From a virus, in IMG/VR virus record IMGVR_UViG_3300025151_000080, positions 1 to 43,325 of that record: a stretch of 43,325 bases of DNA. One strand, 5' to 3'. The translations under genes were made by a program, and so were the position numbers. Shown piece by piece: positions 25,661-33,302 of the stretch. Numbering within the stretch: position 1 is the stretch's first letter; every line of letters starts with the position of its first letter. The notes beneath the pieces are model-generated. The model saw only the letters and a program-made list of their open reading frames with translations. It was not told the origin of the DNA and searched no databases.

Positions 25661-25867
25661 TTAAACCTTTACGTTTATTTTTCTTGACGCTGCAACTTGC
25701 TCAAGCTCTAAGCGCCTACCTTTCGCCCGATAGATCTCAAACTGCTGATCTTCTTTAAGCTCTTTGAGCATTCGCCCCTTAGTCGCGTCTTCAAGCCGTT
25801 GCTGTTTTTTATTGGCAACCTGCTGCCAATTAACTTGCTGTACTTGATAGCTAGACGCGACTTTCAT
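25661..25867 (-). CDS. Small basic helical protein, unknown
   Basis: 68 residues, helical with Lys/Glu/Arg-rich core (KKQQRLEDATKGRMLKELKEDQQFEIYRAKGRRLE). No family recognised. Fits exactly between neighbours, with gaps of two bases and none, so it is probably translated within the same message. Confidence 0.6.
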   Translation of the reverse strand: MKVASSYQVQQVNWQQVANKKQQRLEDATKGRMLKELKEDQQFEIYRAKGRRLELEQVAASRKINVKV

Positions 25868-26182
25868 TTACCAAGGTACGCCTTCGCCTTGAGTGGGGGT
25901 TTTCTGCTCATTGATGTTCGCAGTCAAATCGGCCTCTACCCCGGCTTTATCAACTTCTCCATCAGACCAGCACCAACCTAAGACCTCGCTCTCAGTGAGG
26001 TCAGCATAGGGGGTAAAGTCTGAGCTAGACGCATCATAGGTAAAGTTGCACGACCCGTAGCTGCCTGCCCTGTATGTGTCATCGCCTACGGTTTCTTCAT
26101 CCGTTACTCGCCAGTGTGCGGTTGTGACGCCCCCGTCGCTGAGGTTGCGATCCAAGGTTTCAATTTTCCAAGTCGCGGCCAT
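25868..26182 (-). CDS. Small tail-fibre-associated protein, unknown
   Basis: 104 residues: TWKIETLDRNLSDGGVTTAHWRVTDEET then YGSCNFTYDASSSDFTPYADLTESEVLGWCW. This two-part layout (beta hairpin around a WRV segment, acidic C-terminal with WxW) is familiar from a small protein next to fibre genes in marine phages. Possibly part of the tail tip. The gene follows the fibre gene by 12 bases with GGAG before its ATG. Confidence 0.7.
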   Translation of the reverse strand: MAATWKIETLDRNLSDGGVTTAHWRVTDEETVGDDTYRAGSYGSCNFTYDASSSDFTPYADLTESEVLGWCWSDGEVDKAGVEADLTANINEQKTPTQGEGVPW

Positions 26183-26194
26183 GAGTTTCTCCTG

Positions 26195-28840
26195 TTAGAT
26201 TGCTGAGATTATGAATGCTAGAAGTTCTGAGTAACGCACGCCCAGGCGAGTGTGCTCTTCCCCGGTTTCTTCATCAGTCGATGTGTTTGAAGTAAACATT
26301 GCATAGCGTCCAGCGTCTAAACCCTCAGCCTCAAATGCTGCTTGTAGATCTTGCGCAATGATTCCGAAATGAATTCGGGCATCGTCGCCTTTCTCCGCTA
26401 CTGATGACTTCATGCGGTACTTACGAAGCAAGCCTTTGCAAGCGACCGCAACACGTTGCTCTGCATCAGACAGCACTTCAATGTCCTGCTTTAAATTTCT
26501 GTCAGAAGGGTTAACAGTGCCATACGTGTAAACATCATCGAACGCCTTGCTAGATGACCCCAAGTCCTGCGAATTGTTTGCGCCGGGAAGAATATTTCCA
26601 CTCGAATCAATACGCATCCGCTCAGATCCACCATTGAAAAACGTCATCGCATTAGCGGAAAAAAGATAGTTAATCTGGCCTACGTCATTGTCGGAATCAC
26701 TAGAAAAATAAACTGAACTTGTCGCGGAGGAGTTTCCAGCAATGGTCAGCACAACACCCGATCCCGCAGCCGTTCCGCCGGGGTGTATAAACGCCGCTGT
26801 ACCTGCATGGGGAGCCGCGCCAGACCAACTAGCGCCGAGGCGTGAGACAGTGAGCCTGTCTGCAGGATCATCATCACCAAGCCCAAGGTTGCCGGAGCTA
26901 TTGAGCACAAGCAAAGCCCTGCTTACGTCCGCTGTAGAATCCGCATGTGCCGAAGTAGCTTGGCGTGTGACAGCGAACGAATCTATTTTGTTGTAGGGAC
27001 GGCCAACGAAATACTCTACGTCATCGTCCTGATTATGCAGAAACATGCCCTCACCACGAGCAGATCCATTTGCATCCATAATCAGGCGGCTGTGCGTAAA
27101 GCCGGTACCACCATCGTTGCCTATGTGGATGGTGGAATCTACGTCGAGGTTGTAGGCGGGCGAAGTGACGCCTATGCCCATATTTCCAGAGCTATCAATG
27201 TATACGCGCTCTGAGTCATTTGTACGAAAAGACATTTTGTTAGTAGAATGGTGATACCTAATACGCCCTGCATCTGCGTCACCACTATCTCCGAACATTA
27301 AATAAGACGAAGCAGATGTACCCCCAATAGTAATACGCATAAACGCATCATCAGAATCTCCAGTGCCGGTGCTTTTTACTTGTATGGAGGGGTCTGTAGC
27401 TGCCTGTACATCAAGTTCGAAGCCGGGGCTTGAGGTATTTATTCCCAAGCGGCCAGTGTCACGGAACCTCGCTATTTCGGTACCATCTATCTCGAACTCA
27501 ATGGAGGAACTAGAAGACCCGTCATCATTCGGGTCCGCAATAAGCCGAAGGTTGCCATTGGCGGTATTTTGAACTTGTGCAATACCTGCGCCAGATCCAT
27601 CGCTGTCTTCAAGACGAATCGTGGGGTTGCTGTCTTTAATGTGCAAGGGGTTGCTTGGAGAAGTAGTGCCAATTCCTACGCGATCTGCGGACGCATCGAC
27701 AAAAAGCGTGTCTGTATCAACGGCGAGATCATCTGCGACCGTCAGCGTAGAAGCCATATCTACGGCACCGTCAATGTCTACAACATCAAGGTTTGTAGTG
27801 CCGTCTACATCAATATCTCCAGATATATCCAAGTTTGTAAAAACAGACGTTCCGACTGCTGTGATTTTATCGTTGAACGTAGCAGCACCAGCAGCGGACA
27901 TGTCAAACTGAAGCGCGTTAATTGTAGAACCGCCGTCGTTACCACGGATGTAGATGTCTCCGTCGCTGATGACTGCGTTTATATAGAGGTCATTGCCTGA
28001 CTTGGTGACATCTCCAAAATGCGTTCCGCCGCTTTTGAAGAGAATGCTGTCGCCGCCAGCGTCAAGATTGATGTCTGCTGCCACATCCAGAGTTAAATCA
28101 CCCGAACTCAAAGCAATCGTAGTGCCGTCAATATTGATGTTATCGATGTCAATACCGGCGTCTGCGGTGATCTTTCCTGCGGACACGGTAGTGCCCGAGA
28201 TATCTACATTTCCGTTGATGTCGATAGTCGTAGCGGCAATCTGAACCTCTGTATCCGCGACAATATCAAGCTGACCATCTGTGCTCGAATTAATATAGAT
28301 CGCACTGTCACGAAGCTGCACCTTGTCAGTCGTCGTCAACTCGATGTTTGTACCGCTGGATGTGTTGCCTGCAGTCAATACTTCAGCCAGCGTATCCGTC
28401 ACACCAGGATCAACCAGCGCCATCGCGTCAACAACAGCAGCACCAGAGCCTGCACCATCGAGGTAAACAACAGCGGTTTTGCCGGTAGCGATTGTGACGT
28501 TAGCCCCACTGCCCTGGCTGATGTTGATTGACTGAGAGCCGGTGGTAGCGTTCTCAATAAACATCACCCGAGAGATGGTATTCGGAGCGATGGTCAAAGT
28601 CCTGGTTGCGCTCAATGTCGCAGAAGAAGTGACCTTGAAGTACATAGCTCGCGCAGGGTCAGTAGATCCGTCTGCCACCGTGGTCGTTGCATCTGCGTCC
28701 GAACTAAAACAATCCTGAGTACCGTACCCTAGAGCTTCACCAATCAGCTCCAAATTGGTGTTCGTGCTCGTGCCCCAGGTTCCGCTCTCTTCGCCGGTTC
28801 CGATTTCTTTCAAGCGCAGATCATTTACATACGTTGCCAT
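26195..28840 (-). CDS. Tail fibre with self-cleaving S74 chaperone domain
   Basis: 881 residues. The N-terminus (NDLRLKEIGTGEESGTWGTSTNTNLE) is the usual attachment end of marine phage fibres. The long middle is beta-helical, Thr/Asp/Gly/Ser-rich, with repeating DIDG and DSSGNMGIG-type units. The last 100 residues start PSDRNLKQDIEVL and include FGIIAQDLQAAFE: the Peptidase_S74 intramolecular chaperone, whose Ser and Lys in SDRNLK form the cleavage dyad. The chaperone trimerises the fibre and then cuts itself off. This is the best receptor-binding candidate in the window. Confidence 0.85.
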   Translation of the reverse strand: MATYVNDLRLKEIGTGEESGTWGTSTNTNLELIGEALGYGTQDCFSSDADATTTVADGSTDPARAMYFKVTSSATLSATRTLTIAPNTISRVMFIENATTGSQSINISQGSGANVTIATGKTAVVYLDGAGSGAAVVDAMALVDPGVTDTLAEVLTAGNTSSGTNIELTTTDKVQLRDSAIYINSSTDGQLDIVADTEVQIAATTIDINGNVDISGTTVSAGKITADAGIDIDNINIDGTTIALSSGDLTLDVAADINLDAGGDSILFKSGGTHFGDVTKSGNDLYINAVISDGDIYIRGNDGGSTINALQFDMSAAGAATFNDKITAVGTSVFTNLDISGDIDVDGTTNLDVVDIDGAVDMASTLTVADDLAVDTDTLFVDASADRVGIGTTSPSNPLHIKDSNPTIRLEDSDGSGAGIAQVQNTANGNLRLIADPNDDGSSSSSIEFEIDGTEIARFRDTGRLGINTSSPGFELDVQAATDPSIQVKSTGTGDSDDAFMRITIGGTSASSYLMFGDSGDADAGRIRYHHSTNKMSFRTNDSERVYIDSSGNMGIGVTSPAYNLDVDSTIHIGNDGGTGFTHSRLIMDANGSARGEGMFLHNQDDDVEYFVGRPYNKIDSFAVTRQATSAHADSTADVSRALLVLNSSGNLGLGDDDPADRLTVSRLGASWSGAAPHAGTAAFIHPGGTAAGSGVVLTIAGNSSATSSVYFSSDSDNDVGQINYLFSANAMTFFNGGSERMRIDSSGNILPGANNSQDLGSSSKAFDDVYTYGTVNPSDRNLKQDIEVLSDAEQRVAVACKGLLRKYRMKSSVAEKGDDARIHFGIIAQDLQAAFEAEGLDAGRYAMFTSNTSTDEETGEEHTRLGVRYSELLAFIISAI

Positions 28841-28852
28841 CTATTCCACCTT

Positions 28853-30889
28853 TCAAGCCGCATCGCGGCCAGCTTTAATTTCTTCGTATCCTGCCGATTG
28901 GCTGGTGTCCACCGCTACATAACCCGCCGATTGCGAGGTGCTTATGTCTCCATAACCAGGGGATTGACTGGTGTCTATTGCCGCATAACCCGCCGATTGC
29001 GAAGTGTCTACCGGATTGTACGAGGGGACTTGGTCGGTGTCTATCTCGCCCCAAACGAGAATCTCACCAACGCTTGCCGTTGTAGAGAGGCCAACCAGCG
29101 ATACAACTGCACCTGAAACAGTGGTTGCATCACCAATCGCTGAGTTTATCTGTTGGCCGCCTACTGAAACTCTAGTCGCTGCCTGAACGGAGGGCGTGCC
29201 TAAGCCAGACGAAATAGCTTGCCCGGTGGGGGTAACGCTTACGTCCTGATCAACTGCCGGGGCGCCGACAGCAGATATGATCGCCTGGCCTGTAGTCTGA
29301 ACAATCGACGCTGCGACGGTTTGAATCGACCCCACGCCTGATGTAACAGATTGGCCGGCCAAAGTTACATTCGACTCTCCATCGACGGATAAAGCGCCTA
29401 GCCCCGACGTGACGGATTGCCCCGTCAGCGTGATGGTCGCGTCGTTGGATACCGTGACCGCGCCCACGCCAGAAGTGATTGCTTGGCCCGAGACTGAAAC
29501 ATCAACTTCTAGGTTGACTGAGGGCGCGCCGACAGCAGAAGTAATTGCCTGGCCCGTGGGCGTGAGGCTGGATTGACCGGTGACGGTTAGACTTGTACTA
29601 ACGGCTGAATTTATTGCCAGTCCGGTAAGGCTCGCGGTAGCCCCCGACGCGACGGTTGGTGAGCCTAACCCAGAAGATATAGACTGACCCGTCAATGTGA
29701 GATTGGCCTCGGCATCAACCGTCAAAGCGCCAACGCTTGCGGCAATCTGCTGCCCCGCAGGCGAAACATCGACCTCTTCATCAACTGTCAGCGAGCCAAC
29801 GCCAGCGGTAATTGCTTGGCCAGTAAGCTGCACGACAGTGCCAAGATCAACCTGTAGAGAGCCGACAGAAGAAGTAATTGCCTGGCCCGTGGGCGTGATA
29901 TTAGCTTCTGCATCAACCGTCAAAGCCCCAGAAGCGCTACTTACCGATTGCCCCGTAAGGGAGACGTTTGCCTCCGCATCAACCGCCAAAGAACCCAAAG
30001 CGGAACTTATCGATTGCCCTGCAACCGAGGCGTTTGCCTCCGCATCAACCGATAGAGCTGCAACTGCTGAGGTTAAAGCTTGTCCGGCGAGAGTGACGCT
30101 TGCCTCTCCATCGACCGAAACAGATCCAATCGCAGAACTGATCGACTGACCTGTTAGCTGGATCAGTGACCCTGCAACTACTTGAATAGAGCCGACGCCA
30201 GAGTTAATAGCTTGGCCGGTTGGAGTAACGCTTACTGACGCACCTGCAGATACAGCGCCAACAGCGGAGGTGATTGCTTGGCCGGTCGGAGTGACATTTG
30301 ACTCTGCGTCGGGGGTTACTGAGCCTACGGCGCTCGTTACGCCCTGACCAGCAATTGAAACATTTGCCGCTGCATCAACTGATACAGATCCAGCGCCAGA
30401 GGTAACTGCTTGACCAGCAATAGCAACATTTGCCGCTGCGTCGACTGATACAGAACCAACGCCAGAAGTTATTGCCTGGCCGGCAAGAGTGACGTTGACC
30501 CCTGCATCAACTGTTGCAGCGCCAACACCAGAAGTAACGGCTTGACCAGCAGGAGTGACATTGACTCCTGCATCGACTGTGACAGCACCAACACCCGAGG
30601 TTATTGCCTGGCCGGAAACCCCAACGACCGTGCCTGCGTCTACGCTAAGCGAGCCTACCTGCGCTGTAGCTTGTTGTCCGCTAGGCGTGACATTGGCCAC
30701 GCCAGTATTGGAAACACTGCCGACGGATGCTGACGCAGCCTGACCTCCAGGCGTGGCATTTGCCTCTGCATCGACTGTGACAGCGCCAACACCTGAGGTT
30801 ATTGCCTGCCCAGTGACATCGACGGGGAGTGGAGTGCTCCATGCACCTTCACCCCAGCCGCCACGGCCCCAGCCGTTAATGTTAGCCAT
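28853..30889 (-). CDS. Repeat-built virion protein (27 x 22 residues, then 11-residue repeats)
   Basis: 678 residues. N-terminal INGWGRGGWGEGAWS, then 27 tandem units of about 22 residues with consensus (V/I)TxxGQAITSxVGxxxVDAEAN, then four exact-register 11-residue units of the type DTSQSAGYAAI (plus one degenerate unit), and a short tail. The regular hydrophobic spacing suggests a beta-solenoid or stacked beta hairpins. The repeat length halves at the C-terminus. It sits directly upstream of the fibre gene, so it may extend or decorate it, or contact glycans. Not a recognised family beyond the GWGRGGWGEGAW start. Confidence 0.75.
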   Translation of the reverse strand: MANINGWGRGGWGEGAWSTPLPVDVTGQAITSGVGAVTVDAEANATPGGQAASASVGSVSNTGVANVTPSGQQATAQVGSLSVDAGTVVGVSGQAITSGVGAVTVDAGVNVTPAGQAVTSGVGAATVDAGVNVTLAGQAITSGVGSVSVDAAANVAIAGQAVTSGAGSVSVDAAANVSIAGQGVTSAVGSVTPDAESNVTPTGQAITSAVGAVSAGASVSVTPTGQAINSGVGSIQVVAGSLIQLTGQSISSAIGSVSVDGEASVTLAGQALTSAVAALSVDAEANASVAGQSISSALGSLAVDAEANVSLTGQSVSSASGALTVDAEANITPTGQAITSSVGSLQVDLGTVVQLTGQAITAGVGSLTVDEEVDVSPAGQQIAASVGALTVDAEANLTLTGQSISSGLGSPTVASGATASLTGLAINSAVSTSLTVTGQSSLTPTGQAITSAVGAPSVNLEVDVSVSGQAITSGVGAVTVSNDATITLTGQSVTSGLGALSVDGESNVTLAGQSVTSGVGSIQTVAASIVQTTGQAIISAVGAPAVDQDVSVTPTGQAISSGLGTPSVQAATRVSVGGQQINSAIGDATTVSGAVVSLVGLSTTASVGEILVWGEIDTDQVPSYNPVDTSQSAGYAAIDTSQSPGYGDISTSQSAGYVAVDTSQSAGYEEIKAGRDAA
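29039..30817 (-). repeat. 27-unit array coding for 22-residue repeats (about 66 bases each)
   Basis: About 66-base direct repeats encode the 22-residue units of the protein at 28853-30889; copies share GQ-ITS, VG and VDAEAN positions but differ by many silent and coding changes, so the array is old or diverging rather than freshly copied. A separate 33-base-type array follows at about 28890-29005 for the 11-residue units. Confidence 0.8.
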
Positions 30890-31028
30890 CTTCTAGTTTA
30901 GATTCGGCGTCTTTGAGAAGGCCAACTGCCGTAGTCAAAATGTCTCGCACAGCGTCTGTCATAAAGTCGGTCTGAAGAGAGGCTTCCATTTTGCTGATTG
31001 CCTCTTGGATATCTTCGATTGCAGTCAT
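30882..31028 (-). CDS. Very small helical protein upstream of the repeat protein
   Basis: 48 residues: MTAIEDIQEAISKMEASLQ, then TDFMTDAVRDILTTAVGLL and KDAESKLEDG. Entirely helical. GGAG lies eight bases before the ATG at 31028, and its stop overlaps the repeat-protein start by eight bases (ATGGCTAA), strongly suggesting translation and coupling. Function unknown. Confidence 0.65.
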   Translation of the reverse strand: MTAIEDIQEAISKMEASLQTDFMTDAVRDILTTAVGLLKDAESKLEDG

Positions 31029-31060
31029 GAGAATTCTCCACCAAAAACCACATGATAGAC

Positions 31061-31852
31061 CTATGCTGCGTTAGGAACACCCTGAAATTTGCGGTTCAAG
31101 ATGCGCTGCACCTTGGAGTGCGTGAGCGGAGGTATGTTGTGCATGCTGTTGACCTGCTTGGCTATCTTTCGCGGGCCAAGGCCGCGCTTATGCAGCTTGT
31201 AGATCGTCTTCAATACCACCTGCTCTTCAGGCACCTCTACCAACTTCTTGCGCGTCTTGCTGCCCGTCTTCACCTCTTCGTGCCTGAATCCATACGGTGC
31301 AGATCCGCCGATTGCGTAACCGCGTGAGGCCCAATCGAGCTTACCTGCGGCAAATCGATCCTTAATGGTGGCGTGCTCTATCTCGGCAACCGCAGATAGC
31401 ACCATCAGCATGATCTGGTTGGCCATCGAGTTCATATCGAACTTGGCGTCCAAACCCTTCGACCTGCCTGCGTCTGGGTAGACAATCGGCATCTCACCAA
31501 ACTGCTCACAAAAGTACAGCGTGATACCGATTTCCTGCAAAACGGGTATCAGGCCCAACAGGTCAGAGCTGGAACGACTCAACCGATCAAGCCGTGTGCA
31601 GATCACCACGTCATGGCGGTCAATCACGTCAGTCATATCGCGGCTGGCGGGTCGATCTAGCACCGCATGGGTGCCAGAGATGCCCTCATCCGCAAAGAAC
31701 TCGGTCACCTCACGGTTGTACTTTTCACGCACAAACTCACTGATCTGCTGCTTCTGAGTGTCTAGCGAGATGCCAGACTTGACCTGCTCGTCTGTGGATA
31801 CGCGGACGTAGCCGTAGATGTTGTTGATTTGCTTCAGTGGGTTGCCGCTCAT
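31061..31852 (-). CDS. Serine recombinase (medium length)
   Basis: 263 residues. The resolvase/invertase catalytic domain is intact: YVRVSTDEQ with nucleophile Ser19, and TRLDRLSRSSSDL. Then a partial recombinase domain (AIGGSAPYGF, VPEEQVVLKTIYKLHKRGLGPRKIAKQ, THSKVQRILNRKF). It lacks the zinc ribbon and coiled coil of large serine integrases. It could act as a DNA invertase or resolvase for the neighbouring fibre genes, or integrate the genome. No inverted repeat flanking a fibre segment was seen. ATGA overlap with the upstream gene. Confidence 0.85.
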   Translation of the reverse strand: MSGNPLKQINNIYGYVRVSTDEQVKSGISLDTQKQQISEFVREKYNREVTEFFADEGISGTHAVLDRPASRDMTDVIDRHDVVICTRLDRLSRSSSDLLGLIPVLQEIGITLYFCEQFGEMPIVYPDAGRSKGLDAKFDMNSMANQIMLMVLSAVAEIEHATIKDRFAAGKLDWASRGYAIGGSAPYGFRHEEVKTGSKTRKKLVEVPEEQVVLKTIYKLHKRGLGPRKIAKQVNSMHNIPPLTHSKVQRILNRKFQGVPNAA

Positions 31853-32049
31853 TCTGTGTCTCCATTAAGAATGTCCAAAGCTCTGTCTAGGCTTTCAGCC
31901 AACCCCTCTTGCAACTCCCACCCAGTCTTGATGGCTGGCATGTCACCCGCTTCGATGCCTGCGCGAATCATGTTGAGCGAAGCTGCCTTGGTCGCCGCCA
32001 CCCCGAGAGCCTGTCTAAGCTCTTTGATTTGTGCGTCGATAGACTTCAC
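31849..32049 (-). CDS. Small protein upstream of recombinase, unknown
   Basis: 66 residues from a GTG at 32049 overlapping the upstream TGA as GTGA. Helical, acidic: DAQIKELRQALGVAATKAASL and LQEGLAESLDRALDIL. No family recognised. Part of a four-gene early-type run ahead of the recombinase. Confidence 0.65.
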   Translation of the reverse strand: MKSIDAQIKELRQALGVAATKAASLNMIRAGIEAGDMPAIKTGWELQEGLAESLDRALDILNGDTE

Positions 32050-32279
32050 TTCACGCCCCCCTTGTAACCGTAGTCGGTCATCTCTTCGTGCAGTCGCTGC
32101 CAGTTGATATCCAGCGGCATATTGTCGGTGCTGCGGTCAGCAAACATCACCTGACCGTCTTTCACCAGCTCCACGCCGTAGACCGCCTTGGGCATCCCAT
32201 CGTACACAATGTCGATGTCGTGCTTCAGACAAGTACGGCGCACCCGATTGTAGTACACCTTTTTGGCTTGGGCGCTCAT
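32046..32279 (-). CDS. Small protein, unknown
   Basis: 77 residues from the ATG at 32279, which follows AGGAGG by seven bases (a longer frame exists but this RBS decides). Alpha/beta mix with VYYNRVRRTCLKHDIDIVYDGMPKAVYGVELV. One Cys only. No domain recognised. Overlaps neighbours by four bases on each side. Confidence 0.7.
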   Translation of the reverse strand: MSAQAKKVYYNRVRRTCLKHDIDIVYDGMPKAVYGVELVKDGQVMFADRSTDNMPLDINWQRLHEEMTDYGYKGGVK

Positions 32280-32557
32280 GCTATGTCCTCCTGCAATAAA
32301 TTTTCCCAAACGTCTTTGACCGCCGTGGTGGTGGCGAGCCATTGAGCACGCTCGACGATATACGCGCCAAGCTCTTCGGTTTCGATAGACGCCTCAACAA
32401 AATCGGCTGGATCATGGTCAACAACCGCCGCCGCTTTTTTGAAAAGCGCAGGCAGCACCATCGCCTCAATCGGTTCAAGATCATGCTTTCGAGCAAACTT
32501 GTTGATTGCCGCAACAAGAATCTGGCTGTTAATACTCAATTCGCTTTCATCAGTCAT
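32276..32557 (-). CDS. Small acidic protein at the head of the late operon, unknown
   Basis: 93 residues from the ATG at 32557 with GGAG seven bases upstream; the longer frame from 32611 would start inside the promoter. Helical: ILVAAINKFARKHDLEPIEAMVLPALFKKAAAVVD. No family recognised. First gene after the promoter at 32583-32611, so it is likely the first translated in the long right-to-left message. Confidence 0.7.
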   Translation of the reverse strand: MTDESELSINSQILVAAINKFARKHDLEPIEAMVLPALFKKAAAVVDHDPADFVEASIETEELGAYIVERAQWLATTTAVKDVWENLLQEDIA

Positions 32558-32582
32558 CACGTTCTCCGTTAAGTGAGATTGA

Positions 32583-32611
32583 ATAATAAGCGCCTGCGTG
32601 TCGTTGTGCAA
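32583..32611 (-). promoter_or_regulatory. Promoter candidate for the long minus-strand operon
   Basis: TTGCAC (32606-32611) and TATTAT (32583-32588, five of six) are separated by exactly 17 bases and face the ATG at 32557. It would drive recombinase, fibre, lysis, packaging and head genes down to the terminator at 14793. Confidence 0.5.
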
Positions 32612-32696
32612 CAGTTTATCGAATTAAATTAATTTTTGTATATGGGCACGGTGCATGATAGGCTGTTGGTTTGAGTACAAGAGATAGGGGAGTGTG

Positions 32697-32948
32697 ATGG
32701 CCAACATGGAAAGACTTATCGAGATGCTTCGAAACCACGATTGGTACTTCGACTACTCGGATGACCATAGGGTTTGGAGGAGGGGCGTTGAGGAGCGTAA
32801 TCAAATTAGAAAAGAGGCCGAGCGGCTTGGCAGGCCAGAGCTGGTTGAGCAGGCATTTCAAGAATTTGAAGCTGGCGACCTGGAATGGTGGCTGGCGGAA
32901 CTCCAAGAAATAAACGACGAAAATAATGTTCCACGTGGAACAAGTTAG
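32697..32948 (+). CDS. Small unknown protein, plus-strand trio gene 1
   Basis: 83 residues from the ATG at 32697, preceded by GGGGAG; a GTG directly before it is also in frame. Helical and rich in Trp, Glu and Arg (HDWYFDYSDDHRVWRRGVEERNQ, GDLEWWLAELQEIND). No family recognised. Transcribed away from the late operon; probably early. Confidence 0.65.
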   Translation: MANMERLIEMLRNHDWYFDYSDDHRVWRRGVEERNQIRKEAERLGRPELVEQAFQEFEAGDLEWWLAELQEINDENNVPRGTS

Positions 32949-32962
32949 CGCGACGGGCATTT

Positions 32963-33112
32963 ATGAGTAAAAAAATCATTGTAGAAATCGAGGGCGATGA
33001 CGCTGAGATGTTAATCGAGTACCTCGGGAGCATTCGAGAGCTTCTTGAAGAAATCAGAGATGAGCTGGCCAAGCAGCCGGCACCAAGAACTCGGAGAAAA
33101 GCCGATGGATAA
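32963..33112 (+). CDS. Very small coiled-coil protein, plus-strand trio gene 2
   Basis: 49 residues: MSKKIIVEIEGDDAEMLIEY followed by LGSIRELLEEIRDELAKQ and a basic tail. Short beta strand then a coiled coil with a charged C-terminus, typical of small regulator or DNA-binding accessory proteins. Its stop overlaps the next start by eight bases. RBS weak. Confidence 0.6.
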   Translation: MSKKIIVEIEGDDAEMLIEYLGSIRELLEEIRDELAKQPAPRTRRKADG

Positions 33113-33302
33113 GTATTTCGAAACTCTTGATCTGGCGCAGTTCAGGATGATGCACGACGTGAACTCAGAAAAAGCAACGAAGCTTTTTAAGCATGTGCTC
33201 GACTCTCAACATGACGTAGGCGCGGAATCCGACTACATCATCCGGTTGTGGAAGCAGGAGAGAGGAATCAAATCGGCTGAATCGCCTCAACTACCGGCCT
33301 AG
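33105..33302 (+). CDS. Small unknown protein, plus-strand trio gene 3
   Basis: 65 residues from the ATG at 33105 with GGAG eight bases upstream (a longer frame from 33045 lies wholly inside the previous gene). Helical: LAQFRMMHDVNSEKATKLFKHVLDSQHD. Its last 35 bases overlap the 3' end of the convergent polyvalent-protein gene, a tail-to-tail arrangement without a visible terminator. Confidence 0.65.
   Translation: MDKYFETLDLAQFRMMHDVNSEKATKLFKHVLDSQHDVGAESDYIIRLWKQERGIKSAESPQLPA

Noticed and set aside
29697-30149. 150-codon plus-strand frame opposite the repeat array
   Set aside because: It mirrors the periodicity of the minus-strand repeats, so its openness is a by-product of the array.
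26200-30900. Invertible fibre segment next to the serine recombinase
   Set aside because: No inverted repeats flanking a fibre piece and no second, opposite-facing fibre end were found on reading.
32642-32693. Plus-strand promoter for the small trio at 32697
   Set aside because: No hexamer pair better than half-match with sensible spacing; left unassigned although a promoter must exist nearby.
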